Source: Aureivirga marina (lineage in GTDB: Bacteria > Bacteroidota > Bacteroidia > Flavobacteriales > Flavobacteriaceae). Taken from it: a stretch of 64,000 bases of DNA. Positions 8,101-17,150 of the stretch are shown here, one piece after another (the stretch's first letter is position 1; each line of letters starts with the position of its first letter). A model generated the notes under the pieces. The model was not told where the DNA came from. It searched no databases and saw only the letters and a list, made by a program, of their open reading frames with translations. The stretch covers positions 248,001 to 312,000 of the forward strand of contig NZ_JADPIB010000004.1 of the NCBI RefSeq assembly GCF_015767265.1. The letters are read 5' to 3'. The translations under genes and the position numbers were made by a program.

Positions 8101-8427
8101 TTAATCAGCAATTACTTCATACGTTTTAAAAGTAGATTTCATCGGTGGTTCTTTTCCTTCTTTTTTCGCTTTTTCAATATCAGCAAAACCACGTTTGTGT
8201 CCTTCGATAAAAGCTTCTGAATGTGTCCAGTTTTTAAAATTATTTTCCGATTCCCAGTAGCTTACCACTAGAAAATCGCTTTTTCCATCTGTTGGTTCTA
8301 AAACATTCATGGAAACAAATCCAGGCATTTTATCAATTTCTCTTGCTCTAGTATCGAACAAATCACGAAAACGTTGTTTATACTCTTCTTTACACGTAAT
8401 ATAATTTATGGCTACAAACATATTCAA
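8101..8427 (-). CDS. IsdG-like haem-degrading monooxygenase (ABM fold)
   Basis: 108-aa antibiotic-biosynthesis-monooxygenase-fold protein. By hand count Asn8 (AINY), Trp67 (FKNWTHSEAF) and His77 (EGHKRG) sit at the positions of the catalytic Asn/Trp/His triad of staphylococcal IsdG, with the same W-x9-H spacing. IsdG enzymes open haem and release iron in the cytoplasm. An alternative start two codons later (ATG at 8421) is possible. The gene lies between prfC, from which a terminator separates it, and fur on the same strand. The haem assignment is an inference from the triad and the location; some family members act on quinones instead. Confidence 0.75.
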   Translation of the reverse strand: MNMFVAINYITCKEEYKQRFRDLFDTRAREIDKMPGFVSMNVLEPTDGKSDFLVVSYWESENNFKNWTHSEAFIEGHKRGFADIEKAKKEGKEPPMKSTFKTYEVIAD

Positions 8428-8450
8428 AGGATTTTATACTTAAAATTAAT

Positions 8451-8484
8451 AAAAAAACCACTTTCATTTGATTTTGAAAGTGGT
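8451..8484 (-). terminator. Terminator of prfC
   Basis: ACCACTTTC (8457-8465) pairs with GAAAGTGGT (8476-8484), followed on the minus strand by seven Ts (8451-8457). It lies 29 bp beyond the prfC stop and 23 bp before the start of the IsdG-like gene. Confidence 0.85.
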
Positions 8485-8513
8485 CTATATTGTTAAATTT
8501 ATATAAAATATCT

Positions 8514-10103
8514 TTATTTAAATTCACTTGTAAAATGAAGTTTTACACTAGGATATTTTGATTGTGTCATTTGAATTGTAAATGGAGAATCTGCTAAGAA
8601 AACTAATTGTCCTTCTTTATCTTTCGCTAAATAACGTTGTTTTGTACGTTTAAAATCTTTGAATTCTTCACTTTTTTCATCTTCTGCTTCTACCCAACAA
8701 GCTTTATGAACAGGTAAATTTTCATAGGTACATTTTGCACCGTATTCATGTTCTAAACGATATTGAATAACTTCATATTGAAGTGCTCCAACTGTTCCGA
8801 TTACTCTTCGTCCGTTTAATTCTAACGTAAATAACTGCGCAACACCTTCATCCATTAACTGGTCAATTCCTTTATATAATTGTTTCGATTTTAAAGGATC
8901 TGCATTATTAATATATCTAAAGTGTTCAGGAGAGAAACTCGGAATTCCTTTAAAGTTTACTTTTTCACCTTCCGTTAAAGTATCTCCAATTTTAAAGTTT
9001 CCAGTATCGTGTAAACCAACAATATCTCCTGGGAAAGATTCTTCTACAATTTCTTTCTTTTCAGCAAAGAAAGCATTTGGACTAGAGAATTTCAATTTCT
9101 TTCCATTTCTAACATGTAAATAAGGAGTATTTCTTTTGAAAGTTCCAGAAACAATCTTCACAAAAGCAAGACGATCACGGTGTTTTGGATCCATGTTTGC
9201 ATGAATTTTAAACACAAAACCAGTCATTTTTTCTTCTGTTGCACTAATTGTTCTTTCTTCCGCTTCTTTTGGTTGTGGAATCGGAGCAATTTCAACAAAA
9301 CAATCTAAAAGTTCTTTAACTCCAAAGTTATTTAAAGCTGAACCAAAGAAAACAGGTTGTAAATCTCCTTTATAATATTCTTCTTGATTAAAATTTGGAT
9401 AAACTTCTGAAACTAATTCTAATTCTTCTCTTAAAGTTTCCGCAGAAGTTTCACCAATTTTTTCATCTAATTCAGGAAGATTAATATCTGTAAATTCTTC
9501 TCCTTCAGAAACAGTTTGTTTATTTTCCGAAGAGAAAATATTAATTTTTTTCTCCCAAATATTATAGATTCCTTTAAAGTCATAACCCATTCCAATTGGG
9601 AAACTTAAAGGAGTTACTCTTAATCCAAGTTTTTGTTCTACTTCATCTAAAAGATCAAATGCATCTTTTCCTTCACGATCTAATTTATTGATAAATACAA
9701 TCATTGGAATCTTACGCATACGACAAACTTCTACCAGTTTTTCTGTTTGTGTTTCAACTCCTTTTGCAACATCAATTACAACAATAACACTATCAACAGC
9801 CGTTAATGTACGGAAAGTATCTTCAGCGAAATCTTTGTGACCAGGTGTATCAAGAATATTGATTTTTTGACCTTTATAATTAAAAGCTAACACAGAAGTT
9901 GCAACCGAAATTCCACGTTGACGCTCAATTTCCATAAAGTCAGAAGTAGCACCTTTTTTAATCTTATTATTTTTTACAGCACCCGCTTCTTGAATTGCAC
10001 CTCCAAAAAGTAATAATTTTTCTGTCAATGTAGTCTTTCCTGCATCAGGGTGTGAAATGATACCGAAAGTTCGTCTTTTCTTTATTTCTTCTAAAAAACT
10101 CAT
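8514..10103 (-). CDS. prfC: Peptide chain release factor 3 (RF-3 GTPase)
   Basis: 529-aa translational GTPase that removes RF1/RF2 from the ribosome after peptide release. The ATG at 10103 (MSFLEEIKKRRTFG) is chosen over one seven codons upstream because it matches the usual RF-3 N-terminus. G1 is SHPDAGKTT (18-26), G3 DTPGH, G4 NKLD. The RF-3 signature SDFMEIERQRGISVATSV and the C-terminal FLADSPFTIQMTQ are present. Length matches the family. Monocistronic by the flanking terminator. RF-3 is not universal in bacteria; this copy looks intact. Confidence 0.96.
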   Translation of the reverse strand: MSFLEEIKKRRTFGIISHPDAGKTTLTEKLLLFGGAIQEAGAVKNNKIKKGATSDFMEIERQRGISVATSVLAFNYKGQKINILDTPGHKDFAEDTFRTLTAVDSVIVVIDVAKGVETQTEKLVEVCRMRKIPMIVFINKLDREGKDAFDLLDEVEQKLGLRVTPLSFPIGMGYDFKGIYNIWEKKINIFSSENKQTVSEGEEFTDINLPELDEKIGETSAETLREELELVSEVYPNFNQEEYYKGDLQPVFFGSALNNFGVKELLDCFVEIAPIPQPKEAEERTISATEEKMTGFVFKIHANMDPKHRDRLAFVKIVSGTFKRNTPYLHVRNGKKLKFSSPNAFFAEKKEIVEESFPGDIVGLHDTGNFKIGDTLTEGEKVNFKGIPSFSPEHFRYINNADPLKSKQLYKGIDQLMDEGVAQLFTLELNGRRVIGTVGALQYEVIQYRLEHEYGAKCTYENLPVHKACWVEAEDEKSEEFKDFKRTKQRYLAKDKEGQLVFLADSPFTIQMTQSKYPSVKLHFTSEFK

Positions 10104-10199
10104 GGATTCAATTTTGAGTCGCAAAGATAAATTTAATTAAGAAAAGAACAAAAGAGGAAAAATTAATTCTAAAGAAGTGAGTCAGAGGATGAAATAATT

Positions 10200-10321
10200 T
10201 GTAATCATTCTATGAATTATTGATTACACAATTAATGATATTTATTTTTATTTATTATTTATAAAATAAATTTATTATTTATGAATAATAAAATGAAACC
10301 CCAGAATCCCTATAGGGTTTT
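10200..10321. promoter_or_regulatory. Palindrome-rich upstream region of the first T9SS protein
   Basis: The gap 10104-10425 holds three symmetrical elements. TGTAATCA (10200-10207) mirrors TGATTACA (10220-10227). TTTATTATT (10271-10279) mirrors AATAATAAA (10284-10292). A CCCTATAGGG palindrome at 10308-10317 lies within AAACCC...GGGTTT and is followed by another CCCTA. The last looks like a regulator site; its protein is unknown. Confidence 0.4.
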
Positions 10322-10362
10322 CCCTAAATATTTAAAAGCTAAATGTTTAAGTTTTTTTCTTG

Positions 10363-10393
10363 TTTTGTAATAATGTTAAAATTTTTATATTTG
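10363..10393 (+). promoter_or_regulatory. Bacteroidota promoter of the first T9SS protein
   Basis: TTTTG (10363-10367), then 18 bases, then TATATTTG (10386-10393), matching TTTG / TAnnTTTG. Transcription would begin near 10399, about 27 bases before the ATG at 10426. It is one of the best promoter matches in the window. Confidence 0.6.
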
Positions 10394-10425
10394 CACTGCG
10401 AAAAAAACAACAAAACGTCATTAAA

Positions 10426-13400
10426 ATGAATAAGAGTTCAATTTTATTAACATTTGCATTTTTAACTTTTTCATTGTCTATAGCCCAATCTGGACCAGGT
10501 GGAGTGGATAAAACTTATTTGGGACCATCTACAAATATGATTGGTTGGTATCGACCAGATGGAATGAAAGCGAATTCGAGTGGAACACAAACTCCGACGG
10601 ATGGACAAGAAGTTCAATATTGGGAAGATAATAGTTATTTAAATAATCATTTGACAAGACAAAACTCAGGTGATTCTTATATTTCAGGAACGGGGAGATA
10701 TGAAAGTTCAGAAATGGTCAATTCTAATCCAATTTTTAGAACCAATGATTATTCTAGAAGAATGATGTCTGGTCAAAAAATTCAAGCACAAACAATTTTT
10801 GCAGTTTGTAATCCTAAATCTAGAAATAGTTTTGAAGGTGTTGTAGGATTGGATAGAGATAAAGGAATTCGAAGACCAAGTGGAACGGATAATACATGGC
10901 AATCTGCTTATCCAAGTTCAGGTTCATGGACTTCTGGAGCAAATAATGATACTTGGGCAAAATCTGGAGGAGAATCTTTTGTAAATGGAAAAGCAGGAGG
11001 ACAACATAATAATACATGGCATGTTGTGATGCAAGATAGAGGAGCTTTATTTCCGACTTCTTCATCAGATGCGAGAAACTTATATATAGGAGGATATTTT
11101 AAATTAAATGGACACAGTAAAAGATCTTACACAGGTGATATTGAAGAAGTAATTGTTTTTAATAGAGCTTTAGAAGATTTTGAAAGAATTATCATTGAAA
11201 ATTATTTGTCTGCAAAATATGGAATTGCATTGTTAGAAAATGATTTTTATACAATGGATAAAGCTTCAAATGGAAATTTCGATTTTCATGTTGCTGGTTT
11301 AGGAAGAAGTTCTTCAAGAATTCAAAATAGAGCAAGAGGAACAGGTGTTGTGAATATTAAAAATCCTTCAGATTTAGATGTAGGAGAATATTTTCTTTTT
11401 GGATCTAATAATAATGATTTGGATTTAGAATTTGTGTATAATACCAATACAAAATCGAAATTATTAAGTCATGTTTGGAGAGCAAATGAAAGAACGGTTG
11501 ATGGAGATATTGGGAAAGTTACTGCGAAATTATTTTTAAAGAAAGCAATTGAAAAAGTAGTAGAAGAAGATGAAACTTTAGATGCGCCAGAAGATTTTGA
11601 TCCTTGTAAAATTAGATTTATTGTAAGTCATAATGCAGACTTTTCAAATAAAACAATTTATGAACTAACATTTTCAAATGCTTCAAATGGTGTTTTTGAA
11701 GCAGATGGAGTAGAAATTAATGATGGAGACTATTTTACTGTAGAATATGTTGATCAAGTTGTTTGGGATGGAAATGCTTATTTCCACGGAGGAAATGATG
11801 ATGATTCACCTTCTATGATGGATACTTGTATGAAAATGTTAGTAGATTCTGATAATCCAGATGGAATGACAGCAACTGTTGAAGCTAGTGCAGAAATTAA
11901 AAAATTAGAAGTAAAAGCTGGAAATACTTTAGTAGTTGAAGATGGAGTTGTTTTATATATAGAAAATGGAATCCATTTAGACGGTGATGTTCGTTTAATA
12001 GGCGATGCACAAATTGTACAAAAACACTCAGGAGTTTCAAAAGTTACAGGAACCGGAAATTTATATAGACAAAGAGCATCAGAGCATCCAACAAAATTTA
12101 CAGTACAATATTTAAGTTCACCAGTTTCAGTTCCTGGAACGGATTCCCATGATGTATTCGATGTTTTACATACAGGAGGGAATTTTGATATGAGTTTATA
12201 TGGCGGATATGAAGGAATCACTGCGATTTCTGTTCACCCAGAATATGCTTATACAGAAGATCCTTATGAAGCAGGAACAAGTCCATTACAGTTGAGTAAT
12301 TTCTGGATGTGGAAATTTGTAAATGGATCTACTTATAACGATTGGAAATTTGTTAGAGATGCAGGCGTGAAAGTAAATGCAGGGGAAGGATTTTCAATAA
12401 AAGGAACGGGAAGAGATGAAACGTATGTATTTATTGGGAAGCCAAATGATGGTACTTATACAACATTCATTTCAGCAGGAAATGAGAGTTTATTAGGGAA
12501 TCCTTATCCATCGGCATTAGATTCTCATAAATTTATCACAGATAATTTAGGATCGATTGATGGAACTTTATATTTCTGGGATCAAGTCTCCGCAACAGAT
12601 CATACGATTGATGCTTATGAAGGAGGCTTTGCAACGTTGAATTTATTGACATCTGTAAAAGCAACACATGTTACAACAGGAGCAGTTTTATCAGGGGCAA
12701 AAACACCACAGAGGTATTTACCAGTTGGACAAGGATTTTTTGTAAAAAGTTCTTCAAGTGGAGGAACAATAACATTTGATAATAGCCAAAGAATTTACAA
12801 AACAGAATCAAGTGATGAAACAACTTTATTAAGAACAACAAATTCAGAAGAAACAGAATTTGGACTTTTAAAATTAAGTTTAGGACATTATACAGAAGCA
12901 GGGAATTTAGGTGAGCGTCAGATTGCAGTTGGATTTAAATCAGGATTAACAGATTCTTATGAGAATGGATTTGATAGTAAAATCATTGATATGCAATCGA
13001 CAGATTTCTACTGGCAATTGGAAGAAGAAGAATATGTAATTGCAGGAGTTGAAGCATTTGATGTATCAAGAGAATTACCATTAGTAGTTCAAGTAGAATC
13101 AGATGGAGTTGTTCAATTTAAATTGGATGAGTTGTCAGGAATTTCAGCAAAAGTATTTTTAAAAGATTTAGAATTACAAACACAATATGAATTAACAGAA
13201 TCGGCATTAGAATTAATCTTAGAAGAAGGAGTTTATGGAGATAGATTTAAGATTGTATTCGAAGCAACAGAAACATTGGATTTAGAAGATGTGGAAGTTT
13301 TAGATTCTACAATTTATTATGCAGCATCAAGCAATGAATTAGTGATAAGAACAGAAAAGAAAATTAAAGAAGTGATGTTGTATAACTTATTAGGTCAAAG

Positions 13401-13536
13401 AATTTTTGAAAAAGAAATTGACAGAAAAGAATCAGAATATAGAATACCTATTCATAAAAATTTAACAAAAGGAGTTTATATTTTAAATCTTTCTACAAAG
13501 AAAAAAACTGAAAGTTTAAAAATAAGTATAAAGTAA
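10426..13536 (+). CDS. Large secreted T9SS protein with LamG-like N-terminal region (paralogue 1)
   Basis: 1036 aa from the ATG at 10426; the reading frame extends 22 codons upstream, but the Sec signal peptide (NKSSILLTFAFLTFSLSIAQ) begins here. The mature N-terminus starts SGPGGVD. Residues about 30-270 (MIGWYRPDG, NGKAGGQHN, IEEVIVFNRALEDFERIIIENYLSAKYGI) look like a concanavalin-A/LamG-like fold. A long beta-rich region follows, then a type A C-terminal sorting domain (EVMLYNLLGQRIFEKEI, ending KGVYILNLS-KKKTESLKISIK). It should cross the outer membrane by type IX secretion and end on the surface or outside. Function unknown, perhaps adhesion or glycan binding. Its centre is almost identical to the next gene. 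Confidence 0.88.
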   Translation: MNKSSILLTFAFLTFSLSIAQSGPGGVDKTYLGPSTNMIGWYRPDGMKANSSGTQTPTDGQEVQYWEDNSYLNNHLTRQNSGDSYISGTGRYESSEMVNSNPIFRTNDYSRRMMSGQKIQAQTIFAVCNPKSRNSFEGVVGLDRDKGIRRPSGTDNTWQSAYPSSGSWTSGANNDTWAKSGGESFVNGKAGGQHNNTWHVVMQDRGALFPTSSSDARNLYIGGYFKLNGHSKRSYTGDIEEVIVFNRALEDFERIIIENYLSAKYGIALLENDFYTMDKASNGNFDFHVAGLGRSSSRIQNRARGTGVVNIKNPSDLDVGEYFLFGSNNNDLDLEFVYNTNTKSKLLSHVWRANERTVDGDIGKVTAKLFLKKAIEKVVEEDETLDAPEDFDPCKIRFIVSHNADFSNKTIYELTFSNASNGVFEADGVEINDGDYFTVEYVDQVVWDGNAYFHGGNDDDSPSMMDTCMKMLVDSDNPDGMTATVEASAEIKKLEVKAGNTLVVEDGVVLYIENGIHLDGDVRLIGDAQIVQKHSGVSKVTGTGNLYRQRASEHPTKFTVQYLSSPVSVPGTDSHDVFDVLHTGGNFDMSLYGGYEGITAISVHPEYAYTEDPYEAGTSPLQLSNFWMWKFVNGSTYNDWKFVRDAGVKVNAGEGFSIKGTGRDETYVFIGKPNDGTYTTFISAGNESLLGNPYPSALDSHKFITDNLGSIDGTLYFWDQVSATDHTIDAYEGGFATLNLLTSVKATHVTTGAVLSGAKTPQRYLPVGQGFFVKSSSSGGTITFDNSQRIYKTESSDETTLLRTTNSEETEFGLLKLSLGHYTEAGNLGERQIAVGFKSGLTDSYENGFDSKIIDMQSTDFYWQLEEEEYVIAGVEAFDVSRELPLVVQVESDGVVQFKLDELSGISAKVFLKDLELQTQYELTESALELILEEGVYGDRFKIVFEATETLDLEDVEVLDSTIYYAASSNELVIRTEKKIKEVMLYNLLGQRIFEKEIDRKESEYRIPIHKNLTKGVYILNLSTKKKTESLKISIK
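12481..13380 (+). repeat. Near-identical repeat block, copy 1 (partner 15971-16870)
   Basis: By eye about 23 of 900 aligned bases differ from 15971-16870 (offset 3490), with the first 120 bases identical. Similarity continues upstream to about 11930 at a lower level (roughly 5% differences in a 240-base sample). It breaks down at the 3' side after about 13390. Confidence 0.9.
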
Positions 13537-13551
13537 CTTTTTGAAATATGT

Positions 13552-13582
13552 AAAAAAAACACTCTTTTATGGGTGTTTTTTT
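13552..13582 (+). terminator. Terminator after T9SS paralogue 1
   Basis: AAAAAACACTC and GGGTGTTTTTT form an A/T-flanked stem with one G-U pair, followed by Ts, 15 bp beyond the stop codon. Confidence 0.75.
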
Positions 13583-13975
13583 ATATAATAAAATGAAGAT
13601 TCGTAAAATTATTTAAATTTTATGTAAAATTTTACTGATTTACTGAAAAATACATGTGATAGTGTAAGTGATAAATAAACAGTAAGTTATGCTGAAATTT
13701 TAACATTTCTTCGTATATTGCGCCCCGAAAACAACACACAATAAAAAACAATAACAGAATGATTAAAAAAAATGAAAGTTTTTAAGAAAACCAGTAAAAT
13801 ATTTTGAAATTTGATAAATTTTTATTAAAATTCGGAATATCAGTATAAAAAAACAATATTTAATATTCAAGATGTAATTTTTATCATAAAATTCCGTCTT
13901 TCTTTAGAAGATAATTTATTATTTTCTCAATTAGCTTAAATCATTAATAATAACTAGAAAAATCTGAATTAATAT
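13583..13975 (+). promoter_or_regulatory. Long leader region of T9SS paralogue 2
   Basis: About 390 bp without a gene. At 13711-13740 GTATATTGC, then CGAAAACAACA, resembles the promoter and leader of paralogue 1 (TATATTTGC, then CGAAAAAAACAACA), implying a leader of about 250 bases. Within it ATG at 13759 opens a complete eight-codon frame (MIKKNESF, stop at 13783-13785). Several AT-rich short repeats follow. The leader may be the remnant of an older gene start or a regulatory leader; I cannot choose. Confidence 0.35.
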
Positions 13976-16900
13976 ATGAAGAAATTAATACTCCTATTAT
14001 TTCTTTTTACATTTAATCTTACAATGGGACAAAGAGGTCCTGGTGGAATTGAAAATACAAATGGATCGAGCGACTTAACCCTTTGGTTAGATGCAAACAG
14101 AAATATTTTTAATGATGCGAATGGAAATAACCCATCAAATAACAACAATTCCGTTTCACTATGGAGAGATGCTTCTGGAAGAAACATCAAATCTGAAGCG
14201 AGTGGAGGAAATAGACCAAAATATAAAACGAATAGCCTAAACGGTTATCCTACTTTATATTTTGATGGAAGCAATGATTTCATGTCATTTGCTAAAATTT
14301 TAAATCCAAGATCAATATTTATTGTTTATAAAGATCAATCTACAAATAGTTGGATTAGCCCTTTTACAAATTATAAAAATGTACATGGTTTTGGACATGG
14401 TTATAGTAATGATTCAAGATTATTTCATAGTTCTTATACTCCGAGTGGTGTAATGAATGGGGATAACTATGTTAATGGAACAGATATAGGAAATGGAAAT
14501 AATCATGATAGGCCAGATAATTTCGAAATACATTCTAGAATTTTCCAAAGTAATATGGAAAATTATACAAATTACAGTCATATTTGGGGAGGTTCAACGT
14601 ATAGTCATCACAGATATTTTGTAGGAGCAGATAGGTATTTTTATAGAGGAATCAAAGGAAATATTGCCGAAATCATTACCTTTGATAGAGTTATCAATCT
14701 TGCAGAAAGAATTATTATTGAAAATTATTTGTCAGCAAAATACAACCTTCCTTTAAATTCAAATAATTACTACAAAATGGATAATTCTAGTAAAGGGAAT
14801 TATGACCATCATGTAGCAGGAATTGGTAGAGCTTCAAATGGATCAACACATTTACAATCTAGAGGAACTGGAATTGTTGAGATGAAAAATCCAAGTAATA
14901 TTTTTACCTCTGGAAATCAAGCACAATTTTTATTTTGGGGATCAAACAAAAGAAGTTTAGATGATTTAGCATTTGAGCAGAATGGAGATTATGCACATAT
15001 GTTAAATGCAAAATGGAGAGTTGATAAACAAAAAAACGTTGGAAATGTAACGGTTTCTTTCGATTTATCAGAAATGGATTATGAAGCTTTTGAATGTACA
15101 CAATTTAAATTATTAGTTTCAAACTCTTCTAATTTTACTTCAAATGTTGATGTTTATGATTTAACATTAGAGAATGGAGTATATACAGTTGACAATGTAG
15201 ATTTTAGTGACCAAGATTATTTTACAATTGAATACGCTTATGAAATTAATTGGGATGGAGCTAGCTATTATAATGGTTCAAATTCTGATTATTCACCTTC
15301 TATGGCGGATGGTTGTATGAAAATGACAGTTGATAATCAAGTTACTTCAGGTGGAACATATGCAACATTATCTGAAGATGCAACTGTAAAAGAAGTAGAA
15401 ATAAAATCAGGAAATACTTTAGTAATTGAAGATGGAGTTGTTTTATATGTAGAAGATGAGATTCATTTAGATGGAGAAATTCGTTTAATAGGCGATGCAC
15501 AAATTGTACAAAAACACTCAGGAGTTTCAAAAGTAACAGGAACCGGAAGTTTATACAGACAACGAGCATCAGAACATCCAACGAAATTTACAGTACAATA
15601 TTTGAGTTCACCAGTTTCAGTTCCTGGAACAGATTCACATGATGTATTTGATGTTTTACATACAGGAGGGAATTTTGATATGAGTTTATATGGAGGATAT
15701 GAAGGAATCACAGCGATTTCAGTTCACCCAGAATATGCTTATGCAGAAGATCCATATGATGCAGGAACAAGTCCATTACAGTTAAGTAATTTTTGGATGT
15801 GGAAATTTGTGAATGGTTCAAGTTATACGGATTGGCAGTTTGTTAGAGATGCCGGTGTGAAAGTAAATGCAGGAGAAGGATTTTCAATAAAAGGAACAGG
15901 AAGAGATGAGACTTATGTTTTTATAGGAAAGCCAAATGATGGAACTTATACAGCATCCATTTCAGCAGGAAATGAGAGTTTATTAGGGAATCCTTATCCA
16001 TCGGCATTAGATTCTCATAAATTTATCACAGATAATTTAGGATCGATTGATGGAACTTTATATTTCTGGGATCAAGTCTCCGCAACAGATCATACAATTG
16101 ATGCTTATGAAGGAGGCTTTGCAACGCTGAATTTATTGACATCTGTAAAAGCAACACATGTTACAACAGGAGCAGTTTTATCAGGAGCAAAAACACCACA
16201 GAGGTATTTACCAGTTGGACAAGGATTTTTTGTAAAAGGTTCTTCAAGTGGAGGAACAATTACATTTGATAATAGCCAAAGAATTTACAAAACAGAATCA
16301 AGTGATGAAACAACTTTATTAAGAACAGTAAATTCAGAAGAAATAGAATTTGGACTTTTAAAATTAAGTTTAGGACATTATACAGAAGCAGGGAATTTAG
16401 GAGAACGTCAGATTGCAGTTGGATTTAAATCAGGATTAACAGATTCATATGAAAATGGATTTGATAGTAAAATCATTGATATGCAATCGACAGATTTCTA
16501 CTGGCAATTGGAAGAAGAAGAATATGTAATTGCAGGAGTTGAAGCATTTGATGTATCAAGAGAATTACCATTAGTAGTTCAAGTAGAATCAGATGGAGTT
16601 GTTCAATTTAAATTGGATGAGTTGTCAGGAATTTCAGCAAAAGTATTTTTAAAAGATATCGAATTACAAACACAATATGAATTAACAGAATCGGCATTAG
16701 AATTAATCTTAGAAGAAGGAGTTTATGGGAATAGATTTAAGATTGTATTCGAAGCAACAGAAACATTGGATTTAGAAGATGTGGAAGTATTAGATTCTAC
16801 AATTTATTATACAGCATCAAGTAATGAATTAGTGATAAGAACGGAAAAAGAAATTAAAGAGGTGATGTTGTATAACTTATTAGGACAAAGAATTTTACAG

Positions 16901-17023
16901 GTGAACATAGATAATAAAGAGTCAGAATATAGAATTCCTATTGGGAAAAAAGTAACAACTGGAGTTTATATCGTAAATATTTTGACAGAGAATGGAAATG
17001 AAAGTTTGAAAATCAAAATGTAA
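13976..17023 (+). CDS. Large secreted T9SS protein with LamG-like N-terminal region (paralogue 2)
   Basis: 1015 aa with signal peptide [17 protein letters not shown] and mature start QRGPGGIEN, the same Gly-Pro-Gly-Gly signature as paralogue 1. The N-terminal half (LTLWLDANRNIF, SNDFMSFAKILNPRSIFIVYKD, IAEIITFDRVINLAERIIIENYLSAKYNL) is the same LamG-like family but strongly diverged. From about residue 485 (GNTLVIEDGVVLYVEDEIHLDG) it becomes nearly the same as paralogue 1, then diverges again in the last ~50 residues, the type A sorting domain (EVMLYNLLGQRI, TTGVYIVNILTENGNESLKIKM). It is exported by the type IX system. The mosaic pattern points to recombination between the two genes. Confidence 0.88.
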   Translation: MKKLILLLFLFTFNLTMGQRGPGGIENTNGSSDLTLWLDANRNIFNDANGNNPSNNNNSVSLWRDASGRNIKSEASGGNRPKYKTNSLNGYPTLYFDGSNDFMSFAKILNPRSIFIVYKDQSTNSWISPFTNYKNVHGFGHGYSNDSRLFHSSYTPSGVMNGDNYVNGTDIGNGNNHDRPDNFEIHSRIFQSNMENYTNYSHIWGGSTYSHHRYFVGADRYFYRGIKGNIAEIITFDRVINLAERIIIENYLSAKYNLPLNSNNYYKMDNSSKGNYDHHVAGIGRASNGSTHLQSRGTGIVEMKNPSNIFTSGNQAQFLFWGSNKRSLDDLAFEQNGDYAHMLNAKWRVDKQKNVGNVTVSFDLSEMDYEAFECTQFKLLVSNSSNFTSNVDVYDLTLENGVYTVDNVDFSDQDYFTIEYAYEINWDGASYYNGSNSDYSPSMADGCMKMTVDNQVTSGGTYATLSEDATVKEVEIKSGNTLVIEDGVVLYVEDEIHLDGEIRLIGDAQIVQKHSGVSKVTGTGSLYRQRASEHPTKFTVQYLSSPVSVPGTDSHDVFDVLHTGGNFDMSLYGGYEGITAISVHPEYAYAEDPYDAGTSPLQLSNFWMWKFVNGSSYTDWQFVRDAGVKVNAGEGFSIKGTGRDETYVFIGKPNDGTYTASISAGNESLLGNPYPSALDSHKFITDNLGSIDGTLYFWDQVSATDHTIDAYEGGFATLNLLTSVKATHVTTGAVLSGAKTPQRYLPVGQGFFVKGSSSGGTITFDNSQRIYKTESSDETTLLRTVNSEEIEFGLLKLSLGHYTEAGNLGERQIAVGFKSGLTDSYENGFDSKIIDMQSTDFYWQLEEEEYVIAGVEAFDVSRELPLVVQVESDGVVQFKLDELSGISAKVFLKDIELQTQYELTESALELILEEGVYGNRFKIVFEATETLDLEDVEVLDSTIYYTASSNELVIRTEKEIKEVMLYNLLGQRILQVNIDNKESEYRIPIGKKVTTGVYIVNILTENGNESLKIKM
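15971..16870 (+). repeat. Near-identical repeat block, copy 2 (partner 12481-13380)
   Basis: Second member of the direct repeat described at 12481. The two copies lie 3490 bp apart in the same orientation, so homologous recombination could fuse the two genes or delete 3.49 kb. Confidence 0.9.
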
Positions 17024-17054
17024 TTTGTAAAAACATATTTCTTCAAAATAGCAT

Positions 17055-17093
17055 AAAAAGCTTTATTGTAAATTTAACAATAGAGCTTTTTTT
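17055..17093 (+). terminator. Terminator after T9SS paralogue 2
   Basis: AAAAAGCTTTATTGT (17055-17069) pairs with ACAATAGAGCTTTTT (17077-17091) with one G-U pair, followed by more Ts. Confidence 0.8.
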
Positions 17094-17150
17094 ATTTGCT
17101 AAAATTTTAAGAAAAACTGCTATCTTTACAGCTTAAATTAGGTACAAAAA

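Noticed and set aside
11778-12221. 147-codon minus-strand frame in the T9SS paralogue (and its twin at 15463-15711)
   Set aside because: Both are antisense to the conserved repeat block, so their similarity comes from the repeat itself.
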